A program made the translations under genes and the position numbers. This document shows, piece after piece, positions 1-8,273 of a stretch of 64,000 nt of DNA. Position 1 is the stretch's first letter. The number at the start of each line of letters is the position of its first letter. Source of the stretch: Streptomyces bicolor (GTDB lineage Bacteria > Actinomycetota > Actinomycetes > Streptomycetales > Streptomycetaceae); the NCBI RefSeq assembly GCF_000719285.1, contig NZ_JOFS01000009.1, forward strand, positions 248,001-312,000. Reading direction: 5' to 3'. A model generated the notes under the pieces. It saw only the letters and a program-made list of their open reading frames with translations. It did no database searches and was not told where the DNA came from.

Positions 1-2
1 GG

Positions 3-509
3 GGCGAGGTCCCGATGACGGACGACGACGTGCACGCGGACCGGTACCTGATCGCGGAGTCGGTGCTGTCGGAGGCCGGTTTCGACTGGTACGAGGTGTC
101 GAACTGGGCGACCTCGGAGGCCGCCCGGTGCCTGCACAACGAGCTGTACTGGCGGGGCGCGGACTGGTGGGGGGCGGGTCCGGGGGCGCACTCGCACGTG
201 GGCGGGGTGCGCTGGTGGAACGTGAAGCATCCGGGCGCGTATGCGGCGGCGCTGGCGGAGGGGCGGTCGCCGGGGGCGGGGCGGGAGCTGCTGTCGGAGG
301 AGGACCGGAGGGTCGAGCGGATTCTGCTGGAGCTGCGGTTGCGGGAGGGGGCGCCGCTGGGTTTGCTGCGGGAGGAGGGGCTGGCGGCTTCTCGGCGGGC
401 GTTGGGGGAGGGGCTGCTGGAGGCTGGGCCGTACGACGAGGGGCGCGCTGTGCTGACGATGCGGGGGCGGTTGCTTGCGGATGCGGTGGTGCGGGACCTG
501 GTGGACTGA
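3..509 (+). CDS. hemW: HemW, C-terminal part (5' end outside window)
   Basis: The reading frame is open from the first bases, so only about the last 168 residues are present. They match the C-terminal half of HemW, the coproporphyrinogen III oxidase-like radical SAM protein now regarded as a heme chaperone. Visible landmarks are the YEVSNWA segment, the HNELYWRGADWWGAGPGAHS stretch and the closing winged-helix-like part ending RGRLLADAVVRDLVD. The 4Fe-4S CxxxCxxC site lies upstream of the window. HemW commonly sits just before hrcA-dnaJ in actinobacteria, which fits here even though three genes intervene. The TGA ends about 55 bases before the next promoter. Confidence 0.88.
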   Translation, partial: GEVPMTDDDVHADRYLIAESVLSEAGFDWYEVSNWATSEAARCLHNELYWRGADWWGAGPGAHSHVGGVRWWNVKHPGAYAAALAEGRSPGAGRELLSEEDRRVERILLELRLREGAPLGLLREEGLAASRRALGEGLLEAGPYDEGRAVLTMRGRLLADAVVRDLVD

Positions 510-564
510 TCACCTGTCCGGGTGGAGGTTCCCCACGCCGCCCTCAACGTGCGTGTCCTGTTCC

Positions 565-570
565 TAGGGT
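565..570 (+). promoter_or_regulatory. Possible -10 box of the Uma2 gene, leaderless-type
   Basis: TAGGGT lies six bases before the ATG at 577, the spacing expected when transcription starts at the start codon. No Shine-Dalgarno sequence is present and no good -35 hexamer is evident, so this is tentative. Confidence 0.35.
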
Positions 571-576
571 TCCGCC

Positions 577-1185
577 ATGAATGATCGCCAGGTGATCGAC
601 TTCTTCGGCACGCTCGACGTCCCCGAGGGTCTCAGGGCCGAGTTGCTGCGAGGCGACATCGTGATGACGAGGTCCCCGGACATCGTGCACAACCGCACGG
701 TTGCGGAAATCGCGGACGGTGTTCCACAGCCTCGTTGGCAGCGGTTGCAGTGCCAGTACGTCGAGATCCACCAAGAGACGAGCGAGCCCGTCCCGGACCT
801 GGTGGTGCTCGAACGGGGTGCCGGACCGGAGTCCGGTCGGCTTCTGCCGGTCGAAGCGGTCACGATGCTGGTCGAGGTCGTGTCCAGTTCCAGTACACAC
901 CGTGATTACGTGGCCAAGCGGTCGATCTACGCGGCCGCAGGGGTACCGGTGTATCTCATCGTTGATCCGATCAGGGCGGAGTGCCTCGTGCTCACCGAGC
1001 CGAACGGCAGCGGCGAGCGTGCCGACTACCGGAGTCGGCGCATGTGGAAGTACGGGGAGACACTGCTTCTGTCCGTGCTGGACATCGGCATTCCCACCAG
1101 CGCCTTTCCCGCCTATTCCGGCGCCGTGACGAAGTCGATCAGCTCCTCCACCCTCCCCAACAACTCCGGCTCAAGGTCCCGGTAA
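577..1185 (+). CDS. Uma2 family (DUF820) restriction endonuclease-like protein
   Basis: A 202-residue protein of the Uma2 family, which has a PD-(D/E)xK nuclease fold and is widespread, with unproven function, in Streptomyces and cyanobacteria. The core motifs are visible: PDLVVLE (catalytic Asp), VEVVSSSSTHRD (catalytic Glu), a following YVAKRSIYAAAGVPVYLIVDP helix-strand unit, and a C-terminal WKYGETL strand. The last 24 residues (SISSSTLPNN and onward) are low-complexity and are encoded by DNA that also encodes the end of the convergent DUF3097 gene; the family usually ends near IPTSAFPAY, so the native stop may have been lost. The start has no ribosome site but a TAGGGT box six bases upstream. 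Confidence 0.8.
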   Translation: MNDRQVIDFFGTLDVPEGLRAELLRGDIVMTRSPDIVHNRTVAEIADGVPQPRWQRLQCQYVEIHQETSEPVPDLVVLERGAGPESGRLLPVEAVTMLVEVVSSSSTHRDYVAKRSIYAAAGVPVYLIVDPIRAECLVLTEPNGSGERADYRSRRMWKYGETLLLSVLDIGIPTSAFPAYSGAVTKSISSSTLPNNSGSRSR

Positions 1186-1922
1186 GACCCCACCCGCTTA
1201 AGAATCGCCTGCCACACCGCCCCGGTGTTCTCCGACGGCCACCCCAGCGCCCGGCACACCCCCGCCTTCCAGTCCTGCCCGTGCGGCACCCGCGGCCACG
1301 CCTCGATCCCCAGCGACGACGGCTTCACCGCCTCCCAGATGTCGATGTACGGGTGGCCCACCACCAGGGCGTGCTCGCTCGTCACCGACTCGGCGATCCG
1401 CCACTCCTTCGAGCCCGGCACCAAGTGGTCCACCAGGACCCCCAGCCGTGCGTCCGGACCCGGCGCGAAGCCGGCCACGATCGACGGGAGGTCGTCGACG
1501 CCCTCCAGGTACTCCACGACCACGCCCTCGATGCGCAGGTCGTCGCCCCACACCTTCTCGACCAGCTCGGCGTCGTGGCGGCCCTCCACGTAGATACGGC
1601 CGGCGCGGGCCACGCGCGCGCGTGCGCCGGGGACGGCGACCGAACCGGACGCCGTACGGGTGGGACGTACCGGAGCCGCGCCCGACGGCCGTACGAGGGT
1701 CACGACCTTGCCCTCCAGCAGGAACCCCCGCGGCTCCAGCGGAAACACCCGGTGCTTGCCGAAGCGGTCCTCCAGGGTCACCGTGCCCGCCTCACAGCGG
1801 ATCACCGCGCCGCAGAAACCCGTGCCCGGCTCCTCCACCACCAGACCCGGGTCGGCCGGGACCTCGGGTACCGGCTTGGGCTTCTTCCAGGGCGGGGTCA
1901 GGTCCGGTGAGTACTGGCGCAT
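1113..1922 (-). CDS. DUF3097 family protein
   Basis: A 269-residue actinobacterial protein of DUF3097. It opens with MRQYSPDLTPPWKKPKPVP, has a small beta-rich domain (about residues 25-90) and then a domain recalling TOPRIM/OLD-type nuclease folds (IYVEGRHDAELVEKVWGDDL about residues 110-130, then GVLVDHLVPGSKEWR). The EGRHD-x-E and later VDHL acidic clusters look like a metal site, but no activity is established to my knowledge. It starts with ATG and points the same way as the MBL-fold gene upstream of it, 42 bases apart. Its 3' end overlaps the convergent Uma2 gene by 73 bases. Confidence 0.82.
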   Translation of the reverse strand: MRQYSPDLTPPWKKPKPVPEVPADPGLVVEEPGTGFCGAVIRCEAGTVTLEDRFGKHRVFPLEPRGFLLEGKVVTLVRPSGAAPVRPTRTASGSVAVPGARARVARAGRIYVEGRHDAELVEKVWGDDLRIEGVVVEYLEGVDDLPSIVAGFAPGPDARLGVLVDHLVPGSKEWRIAESVTSEHALVVGHPYIDIWEAVKPSSLGIEAWPRVPHGQDWKAGVCRALGWPSENTGAVWQAILKRVGSYRDLEPELLGRVEELIDFVTAPE

Positions 1923-1964
1923 TCGAGTGACGATAGGAGAAGCCCGGGCCGCGCGTCCCGCGGA

Positions 1965-2708
1965 TCACCGCGACACGCCGAAGCGGGCCGCGAGGGCGTC
2001 TCGCTGACGCCGTACGAACTCCGCGTCCACCACCGCTCCGTGACCGGGCACGTACAGCGCGTCCTCGCCGCCCAGCTCCAGAAGGCGGTCCAGGGCCGCC
2101 GGCCAGTGGGACGGTACGGCGTCGGGGCCGGCCTGGGGTTCGCCGGACTCCTCCACCAGGTCGCCGCAGAAGACCACCTCCCGATCACCGGGAAGCTCGC
2201 CCGGTACGAGCACCACCAGGTCGTGGGCCGTGTGGGCGGGGCCCACGTTCGCCAGCAGGACCTGGCGGCCGCCGGCCAGGTCGAGGGTCCACTCGCCGCT
2301 CACCTGGTGGTGGGGGCGGACCAGCGCGTCCACGGCCTCCTCCGCCGCGGCGGCGTCCAGCCCGTGGCGGATCGCGTCCCCGCGCAGCTCCTCGCGCGCG
2401 TGCCGTCCGCCGAGGACCGTGTCCACGCCGACCGCGCCGTACACCTCCGTGCCCGCGAACGCCGCCGCCCCGAAGACATGGTCGAAGTGGGGATGGGTCA
2501 GCGCGAGATGAGTCACACGATGCCCGGCGAGCCACTGCGCCTGGGTACGCAATCGCGTGCCCTCCCCGAGGCTCGACCCGGCGTCGACGATCAGCGCCGC
2601 CCCGTCCCCGACGACCAGCCCCACCGTGCAGTCCCACACCGGAAGCCGGCACCGGCCCACCCCGGCCGCCAGCCGCTCCCACCCCAGCTCTTCCCAAGTC
2701 ACCGTCAT
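1965..2708 (-). CDS. MBL-fold metallo-hydrolase
   Basis: A 247-residue cytoplasmic metallo-beta-lactamase-fold hydrolase with no signal peptide. The zinc-binding signature is clear: HLALTHPHFDHVFGA (HxHxDH) near residue 75, a second His in ANVGPAHTAHDL near 155, the bridging Asp in VVFCGDLVEESG near 180, and the final His in YVPGHGAVVD near 220. This layout fits general glyoxalase II or flavoprotein-like MBL hydrolases; the substrate cannot be told from sequence. It may form a two-gene unit with the downstream DUF3097 gene. It is divergent from hrcA, and the roughly 165 bases between their starts carry the CIRCE operator. Confidence 0.85.
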   Translation of the reverse strand: MTVTWEELGWERLAAGVGRCRLPVWDCTVGLVVGDGAALIVDAGSSLGEGTRLRTQAQWLAGHRVTHLALTHPHFDHVFGAAAFAGTEVYGAVGVDTVLGGRHAREELRGDAIRHGLDAAAAEEAVDALVRPHHQVSGEWTLDLAGGRQVLLANVGPAHTAHDLVVLVPGELPGDREVVFCGDLVEESGEPQAGPDAVPSHWPAALDRLLELGGEDALYVPGHGAVVDAEFVRRQRDALAARFGVSR

Positions 2709-2805
2709 ACGGCGACGCTAACCAAGACAGCACGTCCGGGCACGGCATCACATGACCGGCCTTGCCCGGGGCGTACCCCACGGCCGTACACTGGGCCGGG
2801 GACGG

Positions 2806-2832
2806 CTGGCACTCGGACGGACAGAGTGCCAG
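2806..2832 (+). promoter_or_regulatory. CIRCE operator (HrcA binding site)
   Basis: A perfect inverted repeat CTGGCACTC-N9-GAGTGCCAG. It differs from the consensus TTAGCACTC-N9-GAGTGCTAA only at the outer two or three bases of each arm and has the exact 9-base spacer. A TACACT -10-like box lies just upstream (2787-2792), which puts the operator at or just past the transcription start, 42 bases before the hrcA ATG. HrcA is therefore expected to repress hrcA-dnaJ until heat shock. Confidence 0.93.
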
Positions 2833-2874
2833 GAAAGACGCCAAGGTGAACGAGTTCTGGAGGTGTGCGCCGAG

Positions 2875-3891
2875 ATGCTGAGTGAACGCAGGCTTCAGGT
2901 TCTGCGCGCCATCGTCCAGGACTATGTCGGGACCGAGGAGCCGGTGGGCTCGAAGGCCCTGACCGAGCGGCACAACCTCGGTGTCTCCCCGGCGACCGTC
3001 CGCAACGACATGGCGGCCCTGGAGGACGAGGGGTACATCGCCCAGCCGCACACCAGCGCCGGGCGCATCCCCACCGACAAGGGCTACCGGCTGTTCGTCG
3101 ACAAGCTCGCCGGCGTCAAGCCGATGAGCCCGCCGGAGCGGCGCGCCATCCAGAACTTCCTCGACGGCGCCGTCGATCTCGACGACGTCGTGGCGCGCAC
3201 CGTGCGGCTGCTCGCGCAGCTCACCCGGCAGGTCGCCGTCGTGCAGTACCCCTCGCTGACCCGGTCCACCGTCCGGCACGTCGAGCTGCTGTCCCTCGCG
3301 CCCGCGCGCGTGATGCTCGTACTGATCACGGACACCGGTCGGGTCGAGCAGCGGATGGTCGACTGCCCGGCGCCCTTCGGTGAGGCCTCGCTCGCGGATC
3401 TGCGCGCGCGGCTGAACAGCCGGGTCGCGGGGCGGCGCTTCACCGATGTGCCGCGGCTCGTCGAGGACCTCCCCGAGGCCTTCGACATGGAGGACCGCGG
3501 CACCGTCTCGACCGTGCTCTCCACCCTCCTGGAGACGCTCGTCGAGGAGAACGAGGAGCGGCTGATGATCGGCGGCACCGCCAATCTCACCCGCTTCGGA
3601 CATGACTTCCCCCTCACCATCCGGCCCGTCCTGGAGGCGCTGGAGGAGCAGGTCGTGCTCCTCAAGTTGCTCGGCGAGGCCGGGGATTCGGGCATGACCG
3701 TACGCATCGGTCATGAGAACGCCTATGAGGGGCTCAACTCCACTTCCGTGGTGTCGGTCGGCTACGGTTCGGGCGGCGAGGCAGTCGCCAAGCTCGGCGT
3801 GGTCGGACCGACCCGCATGGATTACCCGGGAACGATGGGAGCGGTACGCGCAGTGGCACGTTACGTCGGACAGATCCTGGCGGAGTCGTAA
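2875..3891 (+). CDS. hrcA: HrcA heat-inducible transcription repressor
   Basis: A 338-residue repressor of class I heat-shock genes. The N-terminal winged helix includes [19 protein letters not shown] and [18 protein letters not shown], both HrcA signatures; the GAF-like C-terminal domain includes [22 protein letters not shown] chose ATG 2875 because family members begin [14 protein letters not shown] and GGAGG lies about eleven bases upstream; an in-frame GTG at 2863 and an upstream ATG at 2752 are less likely, the latter lying before the operator. It is followed without a gap by dnaJ and is autoregulated through the CIRCE site. HrcA needs GroEL to stay folded, which makes the circuit a chaperone sensor. 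Confidence 0.96.
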   Translation: MLSERRLQVLRAIVQDYVGTEEPVGSKALTERHNLGVSPATVRNDMAALEDEGYIAQPHTSAGRIPTDKGYRLFVDKLAGVKPMSPPERRAIQNFLDGAVDLDDVVARTVRLLAQLTRQVAVVQYPSLTRSTVRHVELLSLAPARVMLVLITDTGRVEQRMVDCPAPFGEASLADLRARLNSRVAGRRFTDVPRLVEDLPEAFDMEDRGTVSTVLSTLLETLVEENEERLMIGGTANLTRFGHDFPLTIRPVLEALEEQVVLLKLLGEAGDSGMTVRIGHENAYEGLNSTSVVSVGYGSGGEAVAKLGVVGPTRMDYPGTMGAVRAVARYVGQILAES

Positions 3892-5028
3892 GTGGCCACG
3901 GACTACTACGCCGTGCTCGGCGTGCGCCGCGACGCGTCGCAGGAAGAGATCAAGAAGGCCTTCCGGCGGCTCGCCCGCGAGCTGCACCCGGACGTCAACC
4001 CGGATCCGAAGACCCAGGAGCGGTTCAAGGAGATCAACGCCGCTTACGAGGTGCTGTCGGACCCGCAGAAGAAGCAGGTCTACGACCTCGGCGGCGACCC
4101 GCTGTCACAGGCGGGCGGCGCGGGCGCGGGCGGCTTCGGCGCCGGTGGCTTCGGGAACTTCTCGGACATCATGGACGCGTTCTTCGGTACGGCGTCCCAG
4201 CGCGGTCCGCGCTCGCGCACCCGGCGCGGCCAGGACGCGATGATCCGGCTGGAGATCGAGCTCGACGAGGCGGCCTTCGGCACGACGAAGGACATCCAGG
4301 TCGACACGGCCGTCGTCTGCAACACCTGCAACGGTGAGGGCGCGGCGCCGGGGACCTCCGCGCAGACGTGTGACATGTGCCGCGGTCGCGGTGAGGTGTC
4401 CCAGGTGACGCGGTCCTTCCTGGGCCAGGTCATGACCTCGCGGCCGTGTCCGCAGTGCCAGGGGTTCGGCACGGTGGTGCCGACGCCGTGTCCCGAGTGC
4501 GCGGGCGACGGCCGCGTGCGCTCGCGTCGGACCCTGACGGTCAAGATCCCGGCCGGTGTCGACAACGGCACGCGGATCCAGCTCGCCGGTGAGGGCGAGG
4601 TCGGGCCGGGTGGTGGTCCCGCCGGTGACCTGTACGTCGAGATCCATGAGCTTCCGCACCCGACCTTCCAGCGGCGCGGCGACGATCTGCACTGCACGGT
4701 GACGATCCCGATGACCGCGGCGGCTCTCGGTACGAAGGTGCCGCTGGAGACGCTGGACGGGCTGGAGGAGGTCGACATCCGGCCCGGCACCCAGTCCGGG
4801 CAGTCGATTCCACTGCACGGGCGGGGCGTGACGCATCTGCGCGGCGGCGGGCGGGGAGACCTGATCGTCCATGTCGAGGTGACCACGCCCACCAAGCTGG
4901 ATCCGGAGCAGGAGCGGTTGCTGCGGGAGCTGGCCAAGCTGCGGGGCGAGGAGCGGCCGCAGGGGCAGTTCCAGCCGGGGCAGCAAGGGTTGTTCTCGCG
5001 GCTGAAGGACGCGTTCAACGGGCGCTGA
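3892..5028 (+). CDS. dnaJ: Molecular chaperone DnaJ
   Basis: A 378-residue type I Hsp40. The J domain (1-70) carries the HPD tripeptide in ELHPDVNPD; a Gly/Phe-rich linker ([11 protein letters not shown]) follows; four CxxCxGxG zinc repeats are present ([32 protein letters not shown]) at about residues 143-205; and the C-terminal substrate-binding domains follow. The GTG start touches the hrcA stop codon, so translation is likely coupled. This is the hrcA-linked copy that streptomycetes keep beside the dnaK-operon DnaJ. It stimulates DnaK ATPase and delivers unfolded substrates. A dispersed palindromic repeat 30 bases downstream may act as terminator. Confidence 0.96.
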   Translation: MATDYYAVLGVRRDASQEEIKKAFRRLARELHPDVNPDPKTQERFKEINAAYEVLSDPQKKQVYDLGGDPLSQAGGAGAGGFGAGGFGNFSDIMDAFFGTASQRGPRSRTRRGQDAMIRLEIELDEAAFGTTKDIQVDTAVVCNTCNGEGAAPGTSAQTCDMCRGRGEVSQVTRSFLGQVMTSRPCPQCQGFGTVVPTPCPECAGDGRVRSRRTLTVKIPAGVDNGTRIQLAGEGEVGPGGGPAGDLYVEIHELPHPTFQRRGDDLHCTVTIPMTAAALGTKVPLETLDGLEEVDIRPGTQSGQSIPLHGRGVTHLRGGGRGDLIVHVEVTTPTKLDPEQERLLRELAKLRGEERPQGQFQPGQQGLFSRLKDAFNGR

Positions 5029-5054
5029 CCGTAGGTGGGGGTTGCTCGCCGTAG

Positions 5055-5126
5055 CTGAGGGCTGCCGCCCCCAGACCCCCGCTTCGGCCCCGAAAGGGCC
5101 TCGTCCTCAAACGCCGGACGGGCTGA
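5055..5126. repeat. Dispersed palindromic repeat, family A (copy 1)
   Basis: A 72-base intergenic element after dnaJ. It contains GC-rich hairpins such as GGCCC-cgaaa-GGGCC. Its reverse complement matches 46068-46139 at 71 of 72 positions. It probably serves as a transcription terminator for hrcA-dnaJ. Confidence 0.9.
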
Positions 5127-5194
5127 TTCCGCTGGCGTATGCCAAGGGGCACACCCGATTCGGACTTGTTCGGGGGACGTGACAACATGCCGTC

Positions 5195-6271
5195 ATGTCC
5201 TCCGCACTGACCGATCTCTTTCCCCACCCGATCGTGCAGGCCCCCATGGCAGGCGGCGTCTCCGTGCCGCAGCTCGCCGCTGCCGTGGCCGAGGCCGGGG
5301 GGCTGGGGTTCCTCGCCGCCGGGTACAAGACCGCCGACGGGATGTACCAGGAGATCAAACAGCTGCGGAGCCTGACCGCGCGGCCCTTCGGGGTCAACCT
5401 CTTCATGCCGCAGCCCGACCATGCCGACGCCGCGGCCGTGGAGGTCTACGCGCACCAGCTGGCCGGCGAGGCCGCCTGGTACGACACCGAGCTCGGGGAC
5501 CCGGACAGCGGGCGGGACGACGGGTACGAGGCCAAGCTGGCCGTGCTGCTCGACAATCCGGTGCCGGTCGTCTCGTTCCACTTCGGCGTGCCCAGCAGCG
5601 ACGTGCTCGAGTCCCTGCGGCGTGCCGGAACCTTCACCCTCGTCACCGCCACCACCCCCGACGAGGCGCTCGCCGTGGAGCGGGCCGGTGCCGACGCCGT
5701 GATCGCGCAGGGTGTCGAGGCGGGTGGTCATCAGGGCACTCACCGCGACAACCCCGAGACCGACGGCACCGGCATCGGGCTGCTCTCGCTGATCGCCCAG
5801 GTCCGCGAGACCGTGAGCCTGCCCATCGTCGCCGCCGGCGGCATCATGCGCGGCAGCCAGATCGCCGCCGCGCTCGCCGCCGGCGCCATAGCCGCCCAGC
5901 TGGGCACCGCCTTCCTCGCCACCCCGGAGTCCGGCGCCACCACCCTGCACAAGCAGGCGCTGACCAACCCCCTGTTCGCCCGCACCGAGCTGACGCGCGC
6001 GTTCTCCGGGCGGCCGGCCCGCGGCCTCGTCAACCGCTTCCTGCGCGAACACGGGCCCTACGCCCCCGCCGCCTACCCCGAGATCCACCACCTCACCTCC
6101 CCGTTGCGCAAGAAGGCCGCCGCGTCCGGCGACCCGCAGGGCATGGCGCTGTGGGCGGGGCAGGGCCACCGGATGGCGCGTGAACTGCCCGCCGGGCAGC
6201 TGGTGGAGGTGCTGGCCGCAGAACTGGACGCCGCGGCGACAGCGTTGTCGGGCAACGGGGGGCGGCGATGA
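5195..6271 (+). CDS. Nitronate monooxygenase-type flavin oxidoreductase
   Basis: A 358-residue FMN-dependent TIM-barrel enzyme of the nitronate monooxygenase (2-nitropropane dioxygenase) family. Landmarks are the N-terminal HPIVQAPMAGGVS, the catalytic-His segment QGVEAGGHQGTHR near residue 185, and the phosphate-binding VAAGGIMRGSQIAAALAAGA near 220. Such enzymes oxidise alkyl nitronates such as propionate 3-nitronate, although many bacterial members have other or unknown substrates. The stop codon overlaps the rsmE start (ATGA), so the two genes are co-translated; this pairing is a chromosomal habit rather than a functional link. Confidence 0.87.
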   Translation: MSSALTDLFPHPIVQAPMAGGVSVPQLAAAVAEAGGLGFLAAGYKTADGMYQEIKQLRSLTARPFGVNLFMPQPDHADAAAVEVYAHQLAGEAAWYDTELGDPDSGRDDGYEAKLAVLLDNPVPVVSFHFGVPSSDVLESLRRAGTFTLVTATTPDEALAVERAGADAVIAQGVEAGGHQGTHRDNPETDGTGIGLLSLIAQVRETVSLPIVAAGGIMRGSQIAAALAAGAIAAQLGTAFLATPESGATTLHKQALTNPLFARTELTRAFSGRPARGLVNRFLREHGPYAPAAYPEIHHLTSPLRKKAAASGDPQGMALWAGQGHRMARELPAGQLVEVLAAELDAAATALSGNGGRR

Positions 6272-7017
6272 CCGCGCCGGTGTTCGTGGTCGAGCACTTC
6301 GACGCGGCCGGGGGAGGCCGGTATGTGCTCGACGGGCCCGAGGGCCGCCACGCCGTCTCCGTGAAGCGGCTCCAGCCCGGCGAGGAGGTCGTTCTCACCG
6401 ACGGCTCCGGGCGCTACGCGGTGTGCGACGTGGTCGGCACCGAGGGCAAGGACCGGCTGATCGTCCACATGTCCTCGGTCTCCGAGGAGCCGTCGCCGCA
6501 GCCCCGTATCACCGTCGTCCAGGCCCTCCCCAAGGGCGACCGGGGCGAGTTGGCCGTGGAGACCATGACCGAGGTCGGCGTGGACGCCATCGTGCCCTGG
6601 CAGGCGGCCCGCTGCATCACGCAGTGGAAGGGCGACCGGGGCCTGAAGGCGCTCGGCAAGTGGCGGGCCACCGCCCGCGAGGCCGGCAAGCAGTCCCGCC
6701 GGGTGCGCTTCCCGGCGGTCGCGGACGCGGCGACGACCAAGCAGGTTGCCGCACTTCTCGCCAAGGCCGACTTCGCCGCCGTACTCCACTCCGACTTCGA
6801 GCACGACAGCGAACCCCTCGCCACCGCCGAACTCCCCTCGCAGGGCGAGATCGTGCTGGTCGTCGGCCCCGAAGGGGGCGTGTCCAAGGACGAGTTGGCG
6901 CTCTTCGAGGAGGCCGGCGCGAGGACCTGTGTGCTGGGGCCCACCGTGTTGCGTACATCGACCGCCGGCACCGCGGCGGCGGCCCTGCTCCTCGGCCGCA
7001 CCGGCCGCTGGTCCTGA
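6268..7017 (+). CDS. rsmE: 16S rRNA (uracil1498-N3)-methyltransferase RsmE
   Basis: A 249-residue SPOUT methyltransferase that methylates U1498 of 16S rRNA. The N-terminal PUA-like domain is followed by the SPOUT part with QALPKGDRGELAVETMTEVGV, the KQSRR motif, and the knotted SAM site VLVVGPEGGVSKDEL plus LGPTVLRTSTAGTAA near the end. Length and motifs are normal for the family. In many actinobacteria it lies just downstream of dnaJ; here one oxidoreductase gene separates them. It overlaps the upstream gene by four bases. Confidence 0.95.
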   Translation: MTAPVFVVEHFDAAGGGRYVLDGPEGRHAVSVKRLQPGEEVVLTDGSGRYAVCDVVGTEGKDRLIVHMSSVSEEPSPQPRITVVQALPKGDRGELAVETMTEVGVDAIVPWQAARCITQWKGDRGLKALGKWRATAREAGKQSRRVRFPAVADAATTKQVAALLAKADFAAVLHSDFEHDSEPLATAELPSQGEIVLVVGPEGGVSKDELALFEEAGARTCVLGPTVLRTSTAGTAAAALLLGRTGRWS

Positions 7018-7034
7018 CCCGACGGGGGAACGTC

Positions 7035-7427
7035 GTGGAACTCGCCCAAGTCCGGCTCCTCGTCACCGACTTCGCCGCCTGCTACCGCTTCTACGCCGAC
7101 GTCCTCGGCCTCAAGCCGCAGTCGGGCGCGGTGAACGGGCCCTACGAGAAGTTCAGCCCCACCGCCGGCTCGGCCGGCATCGCGCTGCAGGACCGCGCCA
7201 TGATGGCCGAGGTCCTCGGCGAACTCGGCGACGCCCCCGACGGTCACCGCTCCCTGGTGGTCCTGCGCGTGGACGACCTGGACGCCTACTGCACGCAGAT
7301 CACCTCCCGCGGCGCGACCCTCCTGCACGGCCCCGCCCCCATGACCGACCGCATGCGGGTCGCCCACCTCAAGGACCCGGAGGGCAACCTGGTGGAACTG
7401 CAGGAGTGGCTGCTGCTGCGTGGCTGA
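7035..7427 (+). CDS. VOC (glyoxalase/bleomycin-resistance fold) protein
   Basis: A 130-residue single-chain VOC protein. It has two beta-alpha-beta-beta-beta halves: VRLLVTDFAACYRFYADVLGL at the N-terminus and LVVLRVDDLDAYCTQITSRGA in the second half, closing with the metal-ligand segment LKDPEGNLVELQEW. GTG 7035 is preceded by GGGGGAA at a good distance and is only 17 bases after the rsmE stop, so it likely belongs to the same transcript. The fold covers glyoxalases, dioxygenases and drug-binding proteins; the function cannot be told. Confidence 0.85.
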   Translation: MELAQVRLLVTDFAACYRFYADVLGLKPQSGAVNGPYEKFSPTAGSAGIALQDRAMMAEVLGELGDAPDGHRSLVVLRVDDLDAYCTQITSRGATLLHGPAPMTDRMRVAHLKDPEGNLVELQEWLLLRG

Positions 7428-7607
7428 GGACGGTGTTCGAACAGCCGCGGACCTGCTGGGCGAGCCGTTCCACCTCCACCGTCAACGCTCCTCGGGGCTG
7501 GGCCGGTTGGGCGGTCGGCGCGGCGACGCTCGATTGTGACGTGCGCGAGCAAGGAGTGGCCGTATGCGCCCTACCGCGTCGGCCGGGACAGTGGCAGGCT
7601 GCCGTCC

Positions 7608-8189
7608 ATGGGGGCATTCAGGAGGGTTTGGGGCCGCACGGGTCACACGGGGCGCAGCCGTCCCGCCGGTCGTCGCGCGTACGGGGTGCGGGTGGCGGGT
7701 GTGGCTGGGCTCGCCGTGGTCGCCGTCGGCGGGGCCGTGGCCTGTGATCCGGGCGGGCTGAGCAGCGCGACCGTGGCGTTCACGACCGACCAGACGGTGA
7801 CCGAGGAGCTAGAGCGGCAGAAGGCCGACGTGCAGTGGCTCAACTGCACGGGCTCCTACGAGGACGCCAAGGGCGGCTCCGCCGCGCCGACGGCGAGCGA
7901 GAACACCGTGGTCAAGGTCGACTGCGAGGGCGAGACCAAGGACGGCAAGGACATCGTCGTCACCGGCCGGATCACCCGGGCCGTCAGCGGATCCTGTGTG
8001 CGCGGGCACCTCGTCGCCAAGATCGACGGCAAGGAATGGTTCAACGTGAACGGGCTGGGCAACTGCGACGCCACGCCCTCGCCCGTCAATCCGGGAGGCG
8101 GACAGCAGCCCGGGCCCACCGTCACGGTGACCGTCACCAAGACCGTCTACTGCAAGCAGCACCCGAACTGCTGGCCGGAGGGCAAGTGA
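7608..8189 (+). CDS. Secreted or lipid-anchored protein of unknown function
   Basis: A 193-residue streptomycete protein with an Arg-rich N-terminus, a hydrophobic segment VAGVAGLAVVAVGGAVAC (about residues 28-45) and an extracellular beta-rich domain (SSATVAFTTDQTVTEELERQ, VKVDCEGETKDGKDIVVTG). The AVAC sequence could be a weak lipobox, so signal peptidase I or II processing is open. The tail is Pro/Gly-rich and then TVTVTVTKTVYCKQHPNCWPEGK with two Cys. I chose ATG 7608; an in-frame upstream ATG at 7536 would add 24 residues that do not resemble a signal peptide. I do not recognise a functional domain. Confidence 0.7.
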   Translation: MGAFRRVWGRTGHTGRSRPAGRRAYGVRVAGVAGLAVVAVGGAVACDPGGLSSATVAFTTDQTVTEELERQKADVQWLNCTGSYEDAKGGSAAPTASENTVVKVDCEGETKDGKDIVVTGRITRAVSGSCVRGHLVAKIDGKEWFNVNGLGNCDATPSPVNPGGGQQPGPTVTVTVTKTVYCKQHPNCWPEGK

Positions 8190-8238
8190 CCGCACGCCCG
8201 GGGGAGTTCGGGCAGACGATCCAAGTGATCCAAAGTCC

Positions 8239-8267
8239 TGTCCCCGGCCGCCGCCCTTGCTTAGGGT
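8239..8267 (+). promoter_or_regulatory. Promoter of the tricorn protease gene, leaderless-type
   Basis: TGTCCC (8239-8244), a 17-base spacer and TAGGGT (8262-8267) form a plausible vegetative promoter. The -10 box ends only six bases before the GTG start, so the transcript would begin at or next to the start codon and lack a ribosome site, a common arrangement in Streptomyces. Confidence 0.5.
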
Positions 8268-8273
8268 GATCGG

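Noticed and set aside
577..1185. Uma2 gene as a mobile element or defence nuclease
   Set aside because: The nuclease fold is clear, but no partner methylase, transposase or flanking repeats are present, so no system can be claimed.
2185..3987. 600-residue antisense frame over hrcA
   Set aside because: It is the antisense shadow of hrcA and the MBL-fold gene with no recognisable domain; the sense genes are well supported.
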